Below, piece by piece: positions 52,356 to 60,094 of a DNA stretch of 64,000 nucleotides. The DNA is taken from NCBI GenBank assembly GCA_040217155.1, contig JAVJNS010000018.1, positions 186,001 through 250,000 of the forward strand, read 5' to 3'. The position numbers and the translations under genes were made by a program. The notes beneath the pieces are model-generated. The model ran no database searches. It saw only the letters and a list, made by a program, of their open reading frames with translations, and was not told the origin of the DNA. This DNA comes from Pelagibius sp040217155. Lineage in GTDB: Bacteria; Pseudomonadota; Alphaproteobacteria; Kiloniellales; Kiloniellaceae. The first letter of the stretch is position 1; each line of letters begins with the position of its first letter.

Positions 52356-53105
52356 ATGGATGGCGTAGAGACTCAGCGAATAGCCATCGTTACCGGGGCG
52401 GCGCGCAATATTGGCCGCGCCGCGGCCCTGTCGCTGGGCCAGTTGGGGTTCGATGTCGTCGTGCACAGCGGAACCGACGAGGCCGGTGCCGAGGAAACCG
52501 CGCGCTTGGTGGCGGCAGACGACGTGCGCGCAGCGGTAGTCCTCGGCGATCTCACCGACAAGGCAACGGCCGCTGCGCTGGTCCAGGCGGCCCGCGATCT
52601 CGGGACCCCGGCAGTACTGGTGAACAACGCGGCGCTACGGCGCGCGGTTGCCTTCGAAGAAATGGACCTGGGAGAGTGGCGCAAGGTGCTGGCCATCAAC
52701 CTCGACGCGGCCTTTCTCTGCAGCCGTGCGGTGATCGGCGAAATGCTGGCGGCCGGCTGGGGCCGGATCGTCAACATCGGCGGTCTCTCCGGGCACGCCG
52801 GCGCTGCCGGCCGGGCCCACGTGGTGACGTCGAAGGCGGCGCTTGTCGGTTTTTCCAAGGCCCTGGCGATCGAGTACGCGGGTCGGGGCGTGACCGCCAA
52901 TTGCGTCGTGCCCGGTGAGATCGAAACCGAACGCGGTGTCTCGGCCGGCGCCCGCGGCCAGCACCCGGGTAAGGGACCGCCGCCGGTCGGCCGGCGCGGA
53001 AGGCCCGATGAAGTCGCGGCGGTCATCGCCCATCTTTGCGGGCCGCGGTCGGACTATCTGACCGGCCAGACCTTTCACGTCAACGGCGGAGCCTATCTGC
53101 CATGA
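52356..53105 (+). CDS. SDR-family protein lacking the catalytic Ser and Tyr
   Basis: Short-chain dehydrogenase/reductase fold, 249 residues from the ATG at 52356. The cofactor motif TGAARNIGRA (13-22) and NNAA (90-93) are intact. At the YxxxK motif the sequence is VVTSK: Lys160 is present, but Val156 replaces the Tyr. Gly143 stands where the catalytic Ser is expected. The fold and dinucleotide site are kept but classical hydride-transfer chemistry is not supported. It may use another mechanism. It is coupled by ATGA to the PrpD-family gene. Confidence 0.85.
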   Translation: MDGVETQRIAIVTGAARNIGRAAALSLGQLGFDVVVHSGTDEAGAEETARLVAADDVRAAVVLGDLTDKATAAALVQAARDLGTPAVLVNNAALRRAVAFEEMDLGEWRKVLAINLDAAFLCSRAVIGEMLAAGWGRIVNIGGLSGHAGAAGRAHVVTSKAALVGFSKALAIEYAGRGVTANCVVPGEIETERGVSAGARGQHPGKGPPPVGRRGRPDEVAAVIAHLCGPRSDYLTGQTFHVNGGAYLP

Positions 53106-54478
53106 GCGAGAGCAAGACAACACTTGCCGAGGCGATCGCCGATTGGGCTGTGGAATTGTCGGCGGACGTGGTGCCGCCGGCCGTGCGTGAGGTTTTGACA
53201 CGCGCCCTGATGGATTCGCTGGGGCTGATGGTGGCGGCGCGCCGCGAACCTTACATCGAGGCAGTGATCAATTCCTCCGACGGAAGTGGGCCCTGCACCA
53301 TCGTCGGGCACCACGGCGGATTCGATGTCATGGCGGCGGCGCTGGCCAATGGCACGGCGGTGCATGGTGAAGACTACGACGACACCTTCGAGGGCACGCC
53401 CGTCCACGTCGGTTCGGTCATGGTGCCGGCCTTGCTGGCGGCGGGGGAGCAACGCCGGCTTTCGGGTGAAGATCTTTTCCGAGGCCTTGCGGTTGGTGCC
53501 GAGCTGATTTGCCGCCTCGCCCTGGTCGCGCCGACCGCGATGCACCGCCAGGGATTTCATCCGACTGCCGTTTGCGGAGCTTTCGGCGCCGCGGCCGGTG
53601 TGGCCACGGCGCTGCGTCTGCCGCCGGCGCAGATCGCCTCGGCACTCGGTATCGTCGGCAGCATGGCTTCCGGGATCATCGAGTATCTTGCCGAGGGCAC
53701 CTGGACGAAGCGCATGCATCCGGGCTGGGCCGCCGGCGCCGGTTGGCGCGCCGCGCGTTTGGCGGAGTCCGGATTTCTCGGGCCGCGCAGTGTGTTCGAG
53801 GGCGAGCATGGTGCCTTCCATGCTTTTGCGGTGCCCGGTATCGCGCGTGATTTTTCGCACCTGGGGGACGCTTGGGGCAACCGCTGGGAAGTCGCCAATC
53901 TCGCCTTCAAGCCCTATGCTTGCGGAACCATGGCGCAGCCCTTTGTCGACTGCGCATTGCAATTGCGCGCCCAACTGCCGGATCTCAACGCCGTCGAACG
54001 CATCGCCGCCAAGGTCGGCGAAGGCACGGTGCATCGCCTCTGGGAGCCGCATGCCGAGAAGGTCCGTCCGTCGACCCCCTATGGTGCCAAGTTCTCGGTT
54101 CCCTACTGCGTGGCGGTGGCCCTCACCGACGGCGGGGCGGGACTCGAACAGTTCACCGAAGCGCGCATCGCTGACCCGTCGGTACTGGCGCAGGCGGCGA
54201 AGGTCACCTACGCCATCGATCCCGACAACGAATATCCAAAAAACTACACCGGTGATCTGCTGGTCACTCTGAAGGACGGTACGCGGCTCGTGGCGGGCCA
54301 GCCGTGCCTGCGGGGCGGCCGCGGCGCACCCTTGGAGGAGGCGGAGCTGTGGCAGAAGTTCAGAAAAAACGTCCGCTTCGGCGGCTGGAGCGAGAGTCAA
54401 GCAGAAGGCTTGGCGGACTTCGCCCGACAGGCCTTTGCTGCGCCCGACATCAGCGGGCTCAGAGAGTTTGCGTCTTAA
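53102..54478 (+). CDS. MmgE/PrpD family protein
   Basis: Family of 2-methylcitrate dehydratase, cis-aconitate decarboxylase and iminodisuccinate epimerase; 458 residues from the ATG at 53102, which overlaps the SDR stop. Family blocks are present: the N-terminal ALMDSLGLMVAARRE, then ALANGTAVHGEDYDDTF with the active-site His/Asp region, GTWTKRMHPGWAA and FKPYACGTMAQPFVD. These enzymes act on branched polycarboxylates without an Fe-S cluster. Together with the LeuCD-like pair and the lyase this points to a tri- or dicarboxylate pathway. Confidence 0.9.
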   Translation: MSESKTTLAEAIADWAVELSADVVPPAVREVLTRALMDSLGLMVAARREPYIEAVINSSDGSGPCTIVGHHGGFDVMAAALANGTAVHGEDYDDTFEGTPVHVGSVMVPALLAAGEQRRLSGEDLFRGLAVGAELICRLALVAPTAMHRQGFHPTAVCGAFGAAAGVATALRLPPAQIASALGIVGSMASGIIEYLAEGTWTKRMHPGWAAGAGWRAARLAESGFLGPRSVFEGEHGAFHAFAVPGIARDFSHLGDAWGNRWEVANLAFKPYACGTMAQPFVDCALQLRAQLPDLNAVERIAAKVGEGTVHRLWEPHAEKVRPSTPYGAKFSVPYCVAVALTDGGAGLEQFTEARIADPSVLAQAAKVTYAIDPDNEYPKNYTGDLLVTLKDGTRLVAGQPCLRGGRGAPLEEAELWQKFRKNVRFGGWSESQAEGLADFARQAFAAPDISGLREFAS

Positions 54479-54506
54479 GACCGGCGCCAGGAATGAGGAG
54501 ACAGGC

Positions 54507-55700
54507 ATGACTCACAACCCGGCTTCGGCGGCCCTTTCCCATATACGCGTGCTTGACGTAACGCGCGTGCGTTCGGGACCGACGGCGGCTCGGCAGCTCG
54601 CCGATTGGGGCGCCGATGTCGTCAAGGTCGAGCCCCCGGAAAGCGTGGAGCCAGACGGCGCGCTCGGCGCCGGCCGCCATACGCCTGACTTCCAGAATCT
54701 CCAGCGCAACAAGCGCAGCATTACGCTCAACCTGAAAGAACCGGACGGGCTGGAGATCTTCTACAAGCTTGCCGAGAAGGCCGACGTGATCATCGAAAAC
54801 TTCCGTCCTGATGTCAAAGGACGGCTGGGCATCGACTATCCGAAACTCAAGGAGATCAATCCGCGGATCATTCTGGCGAGCATCTCCGGTTTTGGTCAGG
54901 ACGGTCCCTACGCCAAGCGTCCCGGATTTGATCAGATCGCACAGGGTATGGGTGGGCTGATGTCGATCACCGGCGAAGCAGGCCGTGGCCCCTGCCGCGT
55001 CGGCATCCCGCTCGCCGATCTGACGGCGGGGTTGTTCTGCGCGCATGGCATTCTGGTCGCCCTGATCAGCCGCGAAAAAACCGGCGAAGGGCAGTGGCTG
55101 CATACCTCCCTGCTGCAGTCACAGATCTTCATGCTCGACTTCCAGGCCGCCCGCTGGCTGACCAAGGGCGAGGTGCCGCAGCAGGCCGGCAACAACCATC
55201 CCACCAGCGTGCCGACAGGTGTCTTTAAGACCAAAGACGGGGCCATCAACATCGCCGTGGCGGGCGAGACGATCTGGCAGCGCTTCGCCAAGGCCATCGG
55301 CCGGCCAGATTGGCTCGAAACCGACGACTACAAAGACAATGCCTCGCGCTTGCAGCGCCGCGACCAGCTCAACGGCGAAATCGAGGCGATCACGGTAACG
55401 CGCAAGAGCATCGATCTGGTGACCCTGCTGCTGGACAAGGGTGTTCCCTGTGGCGAGATCAACAGCATCGACGAGGTCTTTCAGGATCCACAGGTCCAGC
55501 ATCTGGGCATTGCGCAGGAGGCCGATACCGTACCCTTTGGCCATACCCGCCTGGTCGGGCAGCCGGTGGTGCTGACCGGAACGCCGAGCCGCATCGTCCA
55601 GCCACCGCCGGAGCGCGGCGAACACACGCAAGAAATACTTGAGGAAATCGGCTATGACATGCAGCGGGTCGAGGACCTCCGGCAGCGCCAGGTGATATAG
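54507..55700 (+). CDS. CaiB/BaiF family (class III) CoA-transferase
   Basis: Transfers CoA between carboxylic acids, 397 residues from the ATG at 54507 with GAGGAG upstream. It begins HIRVLDVTRVRSGPTAARQL. The nucleophilic aspartate is Asp171 in GIPLADLTAG, aligned with Asp169 of formyl-CoA transferase. GFGQDGPYAKRPGFD is the family CoA-site motif. Known relatives act on carnitine, formate/oxalate, mesaconate, citramalate and succinate. Here it would activate the pathway acid to a CoA ester for the crotonase that follows. Confidence 0.92.
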   Translation: MTHNPASAALSHIRVLDVTRVRSGPTAARQLADWGADVVKVEPPESVEPDGALGAGRHTPDFQNLQRNKRSITLNLKEPDGLEIFYKLAEKADVIIENFRPDVKGRLGIDYPKLKEINPRIILASISGFGQDGPYAKRPGFDQIAQGMGGLMSITGEAGRGPCRVGIPLADLTAGLFCAHGILVALISREKTGEGQWLHTSLLQSQIFMLDFQAARWLTKGEVPQQAGNNHPTSVPTGVFKTKDGAINIAVAGETIWQRFAKAIGRPDWLETDDYKDNASRLQRRDQLNGEIEAITVTRKSIDLVTLLLDKGVPCGEINSIDEVFQDPQVQHLGIAQEADTVPFGHTRLVGQPVVLTGTPSRIVQPPPERGEHTQEILEEIGYDMQRVEDLRQRQVI

Positions 55701-55723
55701 CCGCGAATTTGGAGAAGAGAGTT

Positions 55724-56536
55724 ATGGCAAGTCAGACAGCCGCGGAACAAATGGCCGCCAGGATGCTCAGCCGCAAAGACGAGTCGATCGGCAACCTGAT
55801 CTTCAACAATCCGGAAAGGCACAATGCTGTATCCCTGGAGATGTGGGATGCCGCCGATGCAATACTCGACGACTTCGAGACGGATGACACGATCCGTGTC
55901 GTAGTGCTCTCCGGCGCCGGTGGGAAGTCTTTCGTCTCCGGTGCGGACATTTCGAAGTTTGAAAAGGAGCGCGGTTCGGAAGAGGCCGTGCGGCACTACA
56001 ACAACCGCATCAGGGGCGTTTACGATCGGGTCCAGAACTTCTCCAAGCCGACCATTGCCATGGTCAATGGCTACTGTCTAGGCGGTGGCCTGAATCTCGC
56101 GGCGGCTTGCGACCTGCGCTTTTGTTCGGCCAAGTCGAAGTTCGGCATGCCGGCGGCCCGTCTGGCGCTGGGCTACCCTTATCCGGCAATCAAACGGCTG
56201 GTCAACGCGGTCGGCCCGGCGGCCGCCAAGTACCTGATGTTTTCCGCAGACCGCATTGACGCGGACGAAGCCCTTCGCCTAGGTCTGGTGCAGCGCGTCC
56301 TGGCTGAAGACGAGCTCGAAAGCTTTGTCGCGGGCTTCGCCAAGCGGATTGCCGCGAACGCACCGCTGACGGTGAAAGCCATGAAGCTGATCAGCAACGA
56401 GGTGCTGAAGGATCCCGCGGAAACCGATTTTTCGCTCTGCGATCGCCTGGTGGCCGAGTGCTTTGCCAGTGAGGACTATAAAGAAGGCCGTCGAGCGTTC
56501 CTGGAAAAGCGCGAGCCGGAATTCAAGGGGCGTTAG
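55724..56536 (+). CDS. Enoyl-CoA hydratase/isomerase family protein (crotonase fold)
   Basis: 270 residues from the ATG at 55724. The crotonase core is clear: the oxyanion loop FVSGADISKFE and GYCLGGGLNLAAACDLRFCS. The two glutamates of true hydratases are missing. Asn124 stands where CGGG(C/A)E has Glu144 and Ala144 where FG-PE has Glu164 (rat numbering). It is therefore unlikely to hydrate enoyl-CoA by the classical route; decarboxylase, isomerase or hydrolase activity on a CoA ester is more likely. It is the last gene of the Tct operon, 23 bases after the CoA-transferase. Confidence 0.88.
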   Translation: MASQTAAEQMAARMLSRKDESIGNLIFNNPERHNAVSLEMWDAADAILDDFETDDTIRVVVLSGAGGKSFVSGADISKFEKERGSEEAVRHYNNRIRGVYDRVQNFSKPTIAMVNGYCLGGGLNLAAACDLRFCSAKSKFGMPAARLALGYPYPAIKRLVNAVGPAAAKYLMFSADRIDADEALRLGLVQRVLAEDELESFVAGFAKRIAANAPLTVKAMKLISNEVLKDPAETDFSLCDRLVAECFASEDYKEGRRAFLEKREPEFKGR

Positions 56537-56539
56537 ACT

Positions 56540-57295
56540 CTAGACTCTCTGGCCCCGCCGGCTCTTGGCCTGCAGCCCGAGCGACACTTCCTGAGAGCGT
56601 TCGGCTTCCACCGCGGCCAGCAGCCGGTGCTTGGCCGCGAGAACGTGGCTTTTCATGGTGACGCCGGCGGCGATCGGGTCGCGCGCAGCTATGGCCTCGA
56701 CGATCTGCCGGTGCTCCTCATTTGAGATCCGCATAGAACCGGACTGCAACAGCCCCTTGCGCCGAAAAAGGTGCAGCTCCTTGATCAGGCTTTTGTAAAG
56801 ACGCTCCAGTCTCTGGTTGTTGGCATAATCCAAGAGGCGGTTGTGAAACTCCAGATTGGTCGGGTAGTAGCGCTCCAGGTCGCGCCCGGCGGCGGCGCGG
56901 TCCATCTCATCGACCAGTTCGAACAGTGCGGCGACCTGGTCATCGCTCGCGCGCTCGGCTATCAGCCGGCCCATGAGTTCATCGAGGGCGGAGCGGATAT
57001 CGTAGACCTCGATGGCTTCGCGCAGGTCGAGTTCACGCACGAAGACGCCGCGGTTTGGAATGGCGACCAGCAGACCTTCCTGGGCGAGCGCCCGGCAGGC
57101 CTCCCGCAGGGGGCCACGGCTGGTGCCGAATTTCTCCGACAGGGCGATCTCATTGACCCTGTCGCCGCCGCGCAGTTCGCCGTTCATGATCATCTTCTCG
57201 ATCGCCGTCTGAACACGGTTCGTCAATGACTCCCCGTTTCCCGCTTTGCTCACGCTTTCGCCGCTCACGGCCAACCTCGATGAATTGGTTTCCAA
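56540..57295 (-). CDS. GntR family transcriptional regulator, FCD type (probable regulator of the catabolic block)
   Basis: 251 residues from a TTG at 57295; GTG codons up to 45 bases downstream are possible starts. The winged helix-turn-helix (about 25-90) has NEIALSEKFGTSRGPLREAC and IPNRGVFVRELD. The helical FCD domain (about 95-230) has NLEFHNRLLDYANNQRL and the late His in MKSHVLAAKHR, usual metal or ligand residues. Site E lies 13 bases upstream of this start and related sites lie before the TSUP, leuC-like, lyase and Tct genes. It is the natural candidate to regulate all of them and itself. Confidence 0.9.
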   Translation of the reverse strand: METNSSRLAVSGESVSKAGNGESLTNRVQTAIEKMIMNGELRGGDRVNEIALSEKFGTSRGPLREACRALAQEGLLVAIPNRGVFVRELDLREAIEVYDIRSALDELMGRLIAERASDDQVAALFELVDEMDRAAAGRDLERYYPTNLEFHNRLLDYANNQRLERLYKSLIKELHLFRRKGLLQSGSMRISNEEHRQIVEAIAARDPIAAGVTMKSHVLAAKHRLLAAVEAERSQEVSLGLQAKSRRGQRV

Positions 57296-57307
57296 ACCGG
57301 ACCGTTA

Positions 57308-57317
57308 TTGTCGACGA
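57308..57317. promoter_or_regulatory. Operator candidate E (TTGTCGACGA)
   Basis: One mismatch from the site A palindrome, preceded by TTA. It is directly upstream of the gntR start, consistent with autorepression. Confidence 0.5.
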
Positions 57318-57427
57318 AGTCGGCGTCCGCATGAAGCTAAAAAGACCCAGGCTAGACTGTGAACATCTGATCTCCAGCGAATCATCAAAGTTTGTGGCCG
57401 GGATTAGGGTTTCCCTTGCCGACAGAA

Positions 57428-57437
57428 TTGTCGACAT
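57428..57437. promoter_or_regulatory. Operator candidate F (TTGTCGACAT)
   Basis: One mismatch from site A, 120 bases from site E. The paired spacing resembles A-B (106) and C-D (119). Confidence 0.45.
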
Positions 57438-57578
57438 GCCGAGATTCCAAAGCCACTGCCAGATCACTAAACTGCGCGCCGAACTAACAGGATCCGAAGT
57501 AAGACTTTGTTAGATTCGGAAGTGAAAAAGCAACTATGCTGCGTTGCGGCGCGATATAACACAATTTTCTGATTGACA

Positions 57579-57610
57579 GAGTTTAGTGATTGAGTTTAGT
57601 TGAGTTTACT
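57579..57610 (+). repeat. Three short direct repeats upstream of the ABC operon
   Basis: GAGTTTAGT at 57579 and 57592 and GAGTTTACT at 57602, spaced 13 and 10 bases. They lie about 100-130 bases upstream of the binding-protein gene and could be sites for a local activator or repressor. Confidence 0.4.
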
Positions 57611-57711
57611 TAGCGGTGATTCAATTGCCTTGAAGTCGACCGTCAGTGCTACCGGCCCGTGATTAAACCGCAGGAGAACGCGGATGGGGCCGCCATCCTA
57701 GGGAGGAAAGA

Positions 57712-59031
57712 ATGCGACTTTTGAAGACTTGTGCCCTGGCCGCCATCTTGGCGGCGGGAGTTGCGACAACCGCGAATGCTCAGGAAAAGGAGATAACGCT
57801 GTGTTGGGCCGCCTGGGATCCGGCCAATGCCCTGGTGGAACTGTCGAAGGATTTCACCGCCGAGAGCGGCATCAAGATGAACTTCGAGTTCGTCCCCTGG
57901 ACGAACTTCGCCGACCGAATGCTCAATGAACTCAACTCCGGCGGCAAGCTCTGCGACCTGATGATCGGCGACAGCCAATGGATCGGCGGTGGCGCCACCT
58001 ATGGCCATTACGTGAAGCTGAACGACTTCTTCGACAAGGAAGGCATCTCAATGGATGACTTCCTGCCGGCCACGGTGAACGCCTATTCGACCTGGCCGAA
58101 GGGATCGCCGAACTACTATGCGCTGCCGGCCATGGGTGACGCCCTGGGCTGGGTCTTTCGCAAGGACTGGTTTGCGCGCCCGGAACTCCAAGCCGCATTT
58201 AAGGAGAAGCACGGCCGCGACCTCGCGCCGCCGAAGAACTGGACGGAGCTGCGTGAGATCGCCGAATTCTTCCAGGGCCGCGAGATCGACGGCAAGAAGG
58301 TCTATGGTGCCGCCATCTATACCGAACGCGGTTCGGAAGGCATCACCATGGGTGCCACCGCGGCGCTCTACGCCTGGGGCTTTGAATATGAAAACGGCGC
58401 CGGCACTTACGACATGGCGGGCGCGGTGAATGCGCCGGCGGCGGTCGAGGCGCTGGAATTCTACAAGTCGATGTATGAGTGCTGCACCCCGCCGGGCCAT
58501 TCCGACGCCTACATGGTGGCCAACCTGGACGCCTACAAGTCCGGCCAAGTGGCCATGCAGATGAACTGGTTCGCATTCTTCCCCGGCATCGCCAAGGACG
58601 AGGTCGTTGGCGGCGATGTCTCCGGCTTCTTCGCCAATCCGCCGCAGCTAGTGGAGGGCTCGACCCTCGGCGGGCAGGGGATCTCGGTGGTGGCCTACTC
58701 GGACAAGCAGGAAGAGGCCCTGCGATACATCAAATGGTTCGCCCAACCGGATGTACAGGCCAAGTGGTGGCAGCTCGGCGGCTACTCCGTTCACGTCAAC
58801 GTTGCCGGTGCGCCCGATTTCGCGCAGTCAACACCCTTTGCGGGCGAGTTCCTGAAGGCCATGGGGTCGGTCAAGGATTTCTGGCAGGAGCCGACCTACG
58901 CGGAGCTGCTTTTGGCCATGCAGAAGCGCGTTCACGACTACGTCGTTGCCGACAAGGGAACGGCACAAGAGGCACTCGACCAACTCATCAAGGATTGGAC
59001 GGTTACCTTCGAGGATGACGGCAAGATATAG
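57712..59031 (+). CDS. Sugar/polyol ABC transporter substrate-binding protein
   Basis: Family 1 extracellular solute-binding protein, 439 residues. The ATG follows GGGAGG. The signal peptide ends at about residue 23 (TANAQ). The mature chain has KLCDLMIGDSQWIGGGA, NYYALPAMGDALGWVFRKDW and repeated Trp/Tyr residues typical of carbohydrate sites. It heads the operon with two permeases, a small membrane protein, two ATPases and dhaL. A terminator-like hairpin follows it, so it is probably made in excess over the membrane parts. Ligand unknown; a short-chain polyol or ketose is plausible. Confidence 0.92.
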   Translation: MRLLKTCALAAILAAGVATTANAQEKEITLCWAAWDPANALVELSKDFTAESGIKMNFEFVPWTNFADRMLNELNSGGKLCDLMIGDSQWIGGGATYGHYVKLNDFFDKEGISMDDFLPATVNAYSTWPKGSPNYYALPAMGDALGWVFRKDWFARPELQAAFKEKHGRDLAPPKNWTELREIAEFFQGREIDGKKVYGAAIYTERGSEGITMGATAALYAWGFEYENGAGTYDMAGAVNAPAAVEALEFYKSMYECCTPPGHSDAYMVANLDAYKSGQVAMQMNWFAFFPGIAKDEVVGGDVSGFFANPPQLVEGSTLGGQGISVVAYSDKQEEALRYIKWFAQPDVQAKWWQLGGYSVHVNVAGAPDFAQSTPFAGEFLKAMGSVKDFWQEPTYAELLLAMQKRVHDYVVADKGTAQEALDQLIKDWTVTFEDDGKI

Positions 59032-59046
59032 TTACCTTCCCAAGAC

Positions 59047-59085
59047 TGGCGCGCCCGTCCAGACGGGCGGGTGCGCCACATTTTT
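59047..59085 (+). terminator. Attenuator-like terminator between binding protein and permease genes
   Basis: A 13-base-pair hairpin (59047-59078; outer arms TGGCGC/GCGCCA, two G-T pairs) is followed by CATTTTT. It begins 16 bases after the binding-protein stop. Partial termination here would lower expression of the downstream permeases. Confidence 0.75.
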
Positions 59086-59143
59086 GCGAAGGACTTAACC
59101 CGTCGATGTGGACCGTTTCTTGAAGCCCGGGAAAACGACAGGC

Positions 59144-60094
59144 ATGTCTACCCAAACCATAGAGCGCGCGGCAGAACGTGTTGCGCAAGCGACGCCTCGC
59201 GGCCTGTCCCGGCGGTTTACCGGCCTCTCAGATGGCGCTATCGCCTGGCTCTTCGTGTCGCCGACCGTGCTGCTGCTGCTGGCGATCAACATCTTCCCGC
59301 TTCTCTGGACGGTCTATCTGTCCTTCACCAGCTATCGCGCCAACCAGCCAGGACGCCCGGTGAACTGGATCGGCACGCGCAACTACGAGCGCATCCTCGG
59401 TAGTGAGGATATCTGGGGCTATATGCAGGCGACAGCGCACTTCGTCGGCTGGACCATGGCCCTGCAGGTGCTGCTCGGACTGGGCCTGGCGCTGCTGATC
59501 AACCGCAACTTCAAGGGCTCAAGTTTCTGGACCACGGTCATCTTGATTCCGATGATGCTGTCACCGGCAGTCGTGGGCACTTTCTGGACCTATCTCTACC
59601 AGCCGCAGACCGGGATCTTCAGCTACATCGTCAATCTCTTCGCCGATGTCGGTCCGCTCAACATGATCGGCTCGGTTGACCTCGCGCCCTGGGCCATCAT
59701 CATCGTCGACACCTGGATGTGGACGCCCTACATCATGCTGCTTTGTCTGGCTGGGCTGCGGTCGATCCCCGCCTATCTCTACGAGGCGGCCGAGATCGAC
59801 CGAGCCAATGCCCTGCAGAAGTTCTGGTACATCACCCTGCCACGGGTGCTGCCCTTCCTCATGTTGGCGGTCCTGTTCCGCGGTATCGAAAATTTCAAGA
59901 TGTTCGACATGGTCGTCGAACTGACGTCCGGCGGCCCCGGTTCCACGACAGAACTGGCCTCGATCAATCTGAAGCGCGAAGCCTTCGAGAAGTGGCGAAC
60001 CGGCTATTCATCGGCCTTTGCCATCATCCTTTTCGTCACTGTCTTCGGTCTCGGCAATATCTACGTCAAGGCGCTCAATCGGGTGAAATCATGA
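59144..60094 (+). CDS. Sugar ABC transporter permease (MalF type)
   Basis: Inner-membrane permease, 316 residues from the ATG at 59144; a GTG at 59108 would add 12. Six helices begin with AWLFVSPTVLLLLAINIFPL. The EAA loop near residue 225 reads YEAAEIDRANALQKFWYITL, which contacts the ATPase. The stop overlaps the next permease by ATGA. Confidence 0.93.
   Translation: MSTQTIERAAERVAQATPRGLSRRFTGLSDGAIAWLFVSPTVLLLLAINIFPLLWTVYLSFTSYRANQPGRPVNWIGTRNYERILGSEDIWGYMQATAHFVGWTMALQVLLGLGLALLINRNFKGSSFWTTVILIPMMLSPAVVGTFWTYLYQPQTGIFSYIVNLFADVGPLNMIGSVDLAPWAIIIVDTWMWTPYIMLLCLAGLRSIPAYLYEAAEIDRANALQKFWYITLPRVLPFLMLAVLFRGIENFKMFDMVVELTSGGPGSTTELASINLKREAFEKWRTGYSSAFAIILFVTVFGLGNIYVKALNRVKS

Larger units (their letters stand above)
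57296..57711. other. Intergenic region between gntR and the ABC transporter operon
   Basis: 416 bases without a credible gene. It holds operator candidates E (57308) and F (57428) and three GAGTTTA(G/C)T direct repeats (57579-57610). The AT-rich second half probably contains the promoter of the sugar ABC operon; a TTGACA is at 57573-57578 but no good -10 follows at 17 bases. Confidence 0.55.

Noticed and set aside
53093..54508. Minus-strand frame of 471 codons across the PrpD-family gene
   Set aside because: Shadow; its product has no family features while the plus strand matches PrpD throughout.
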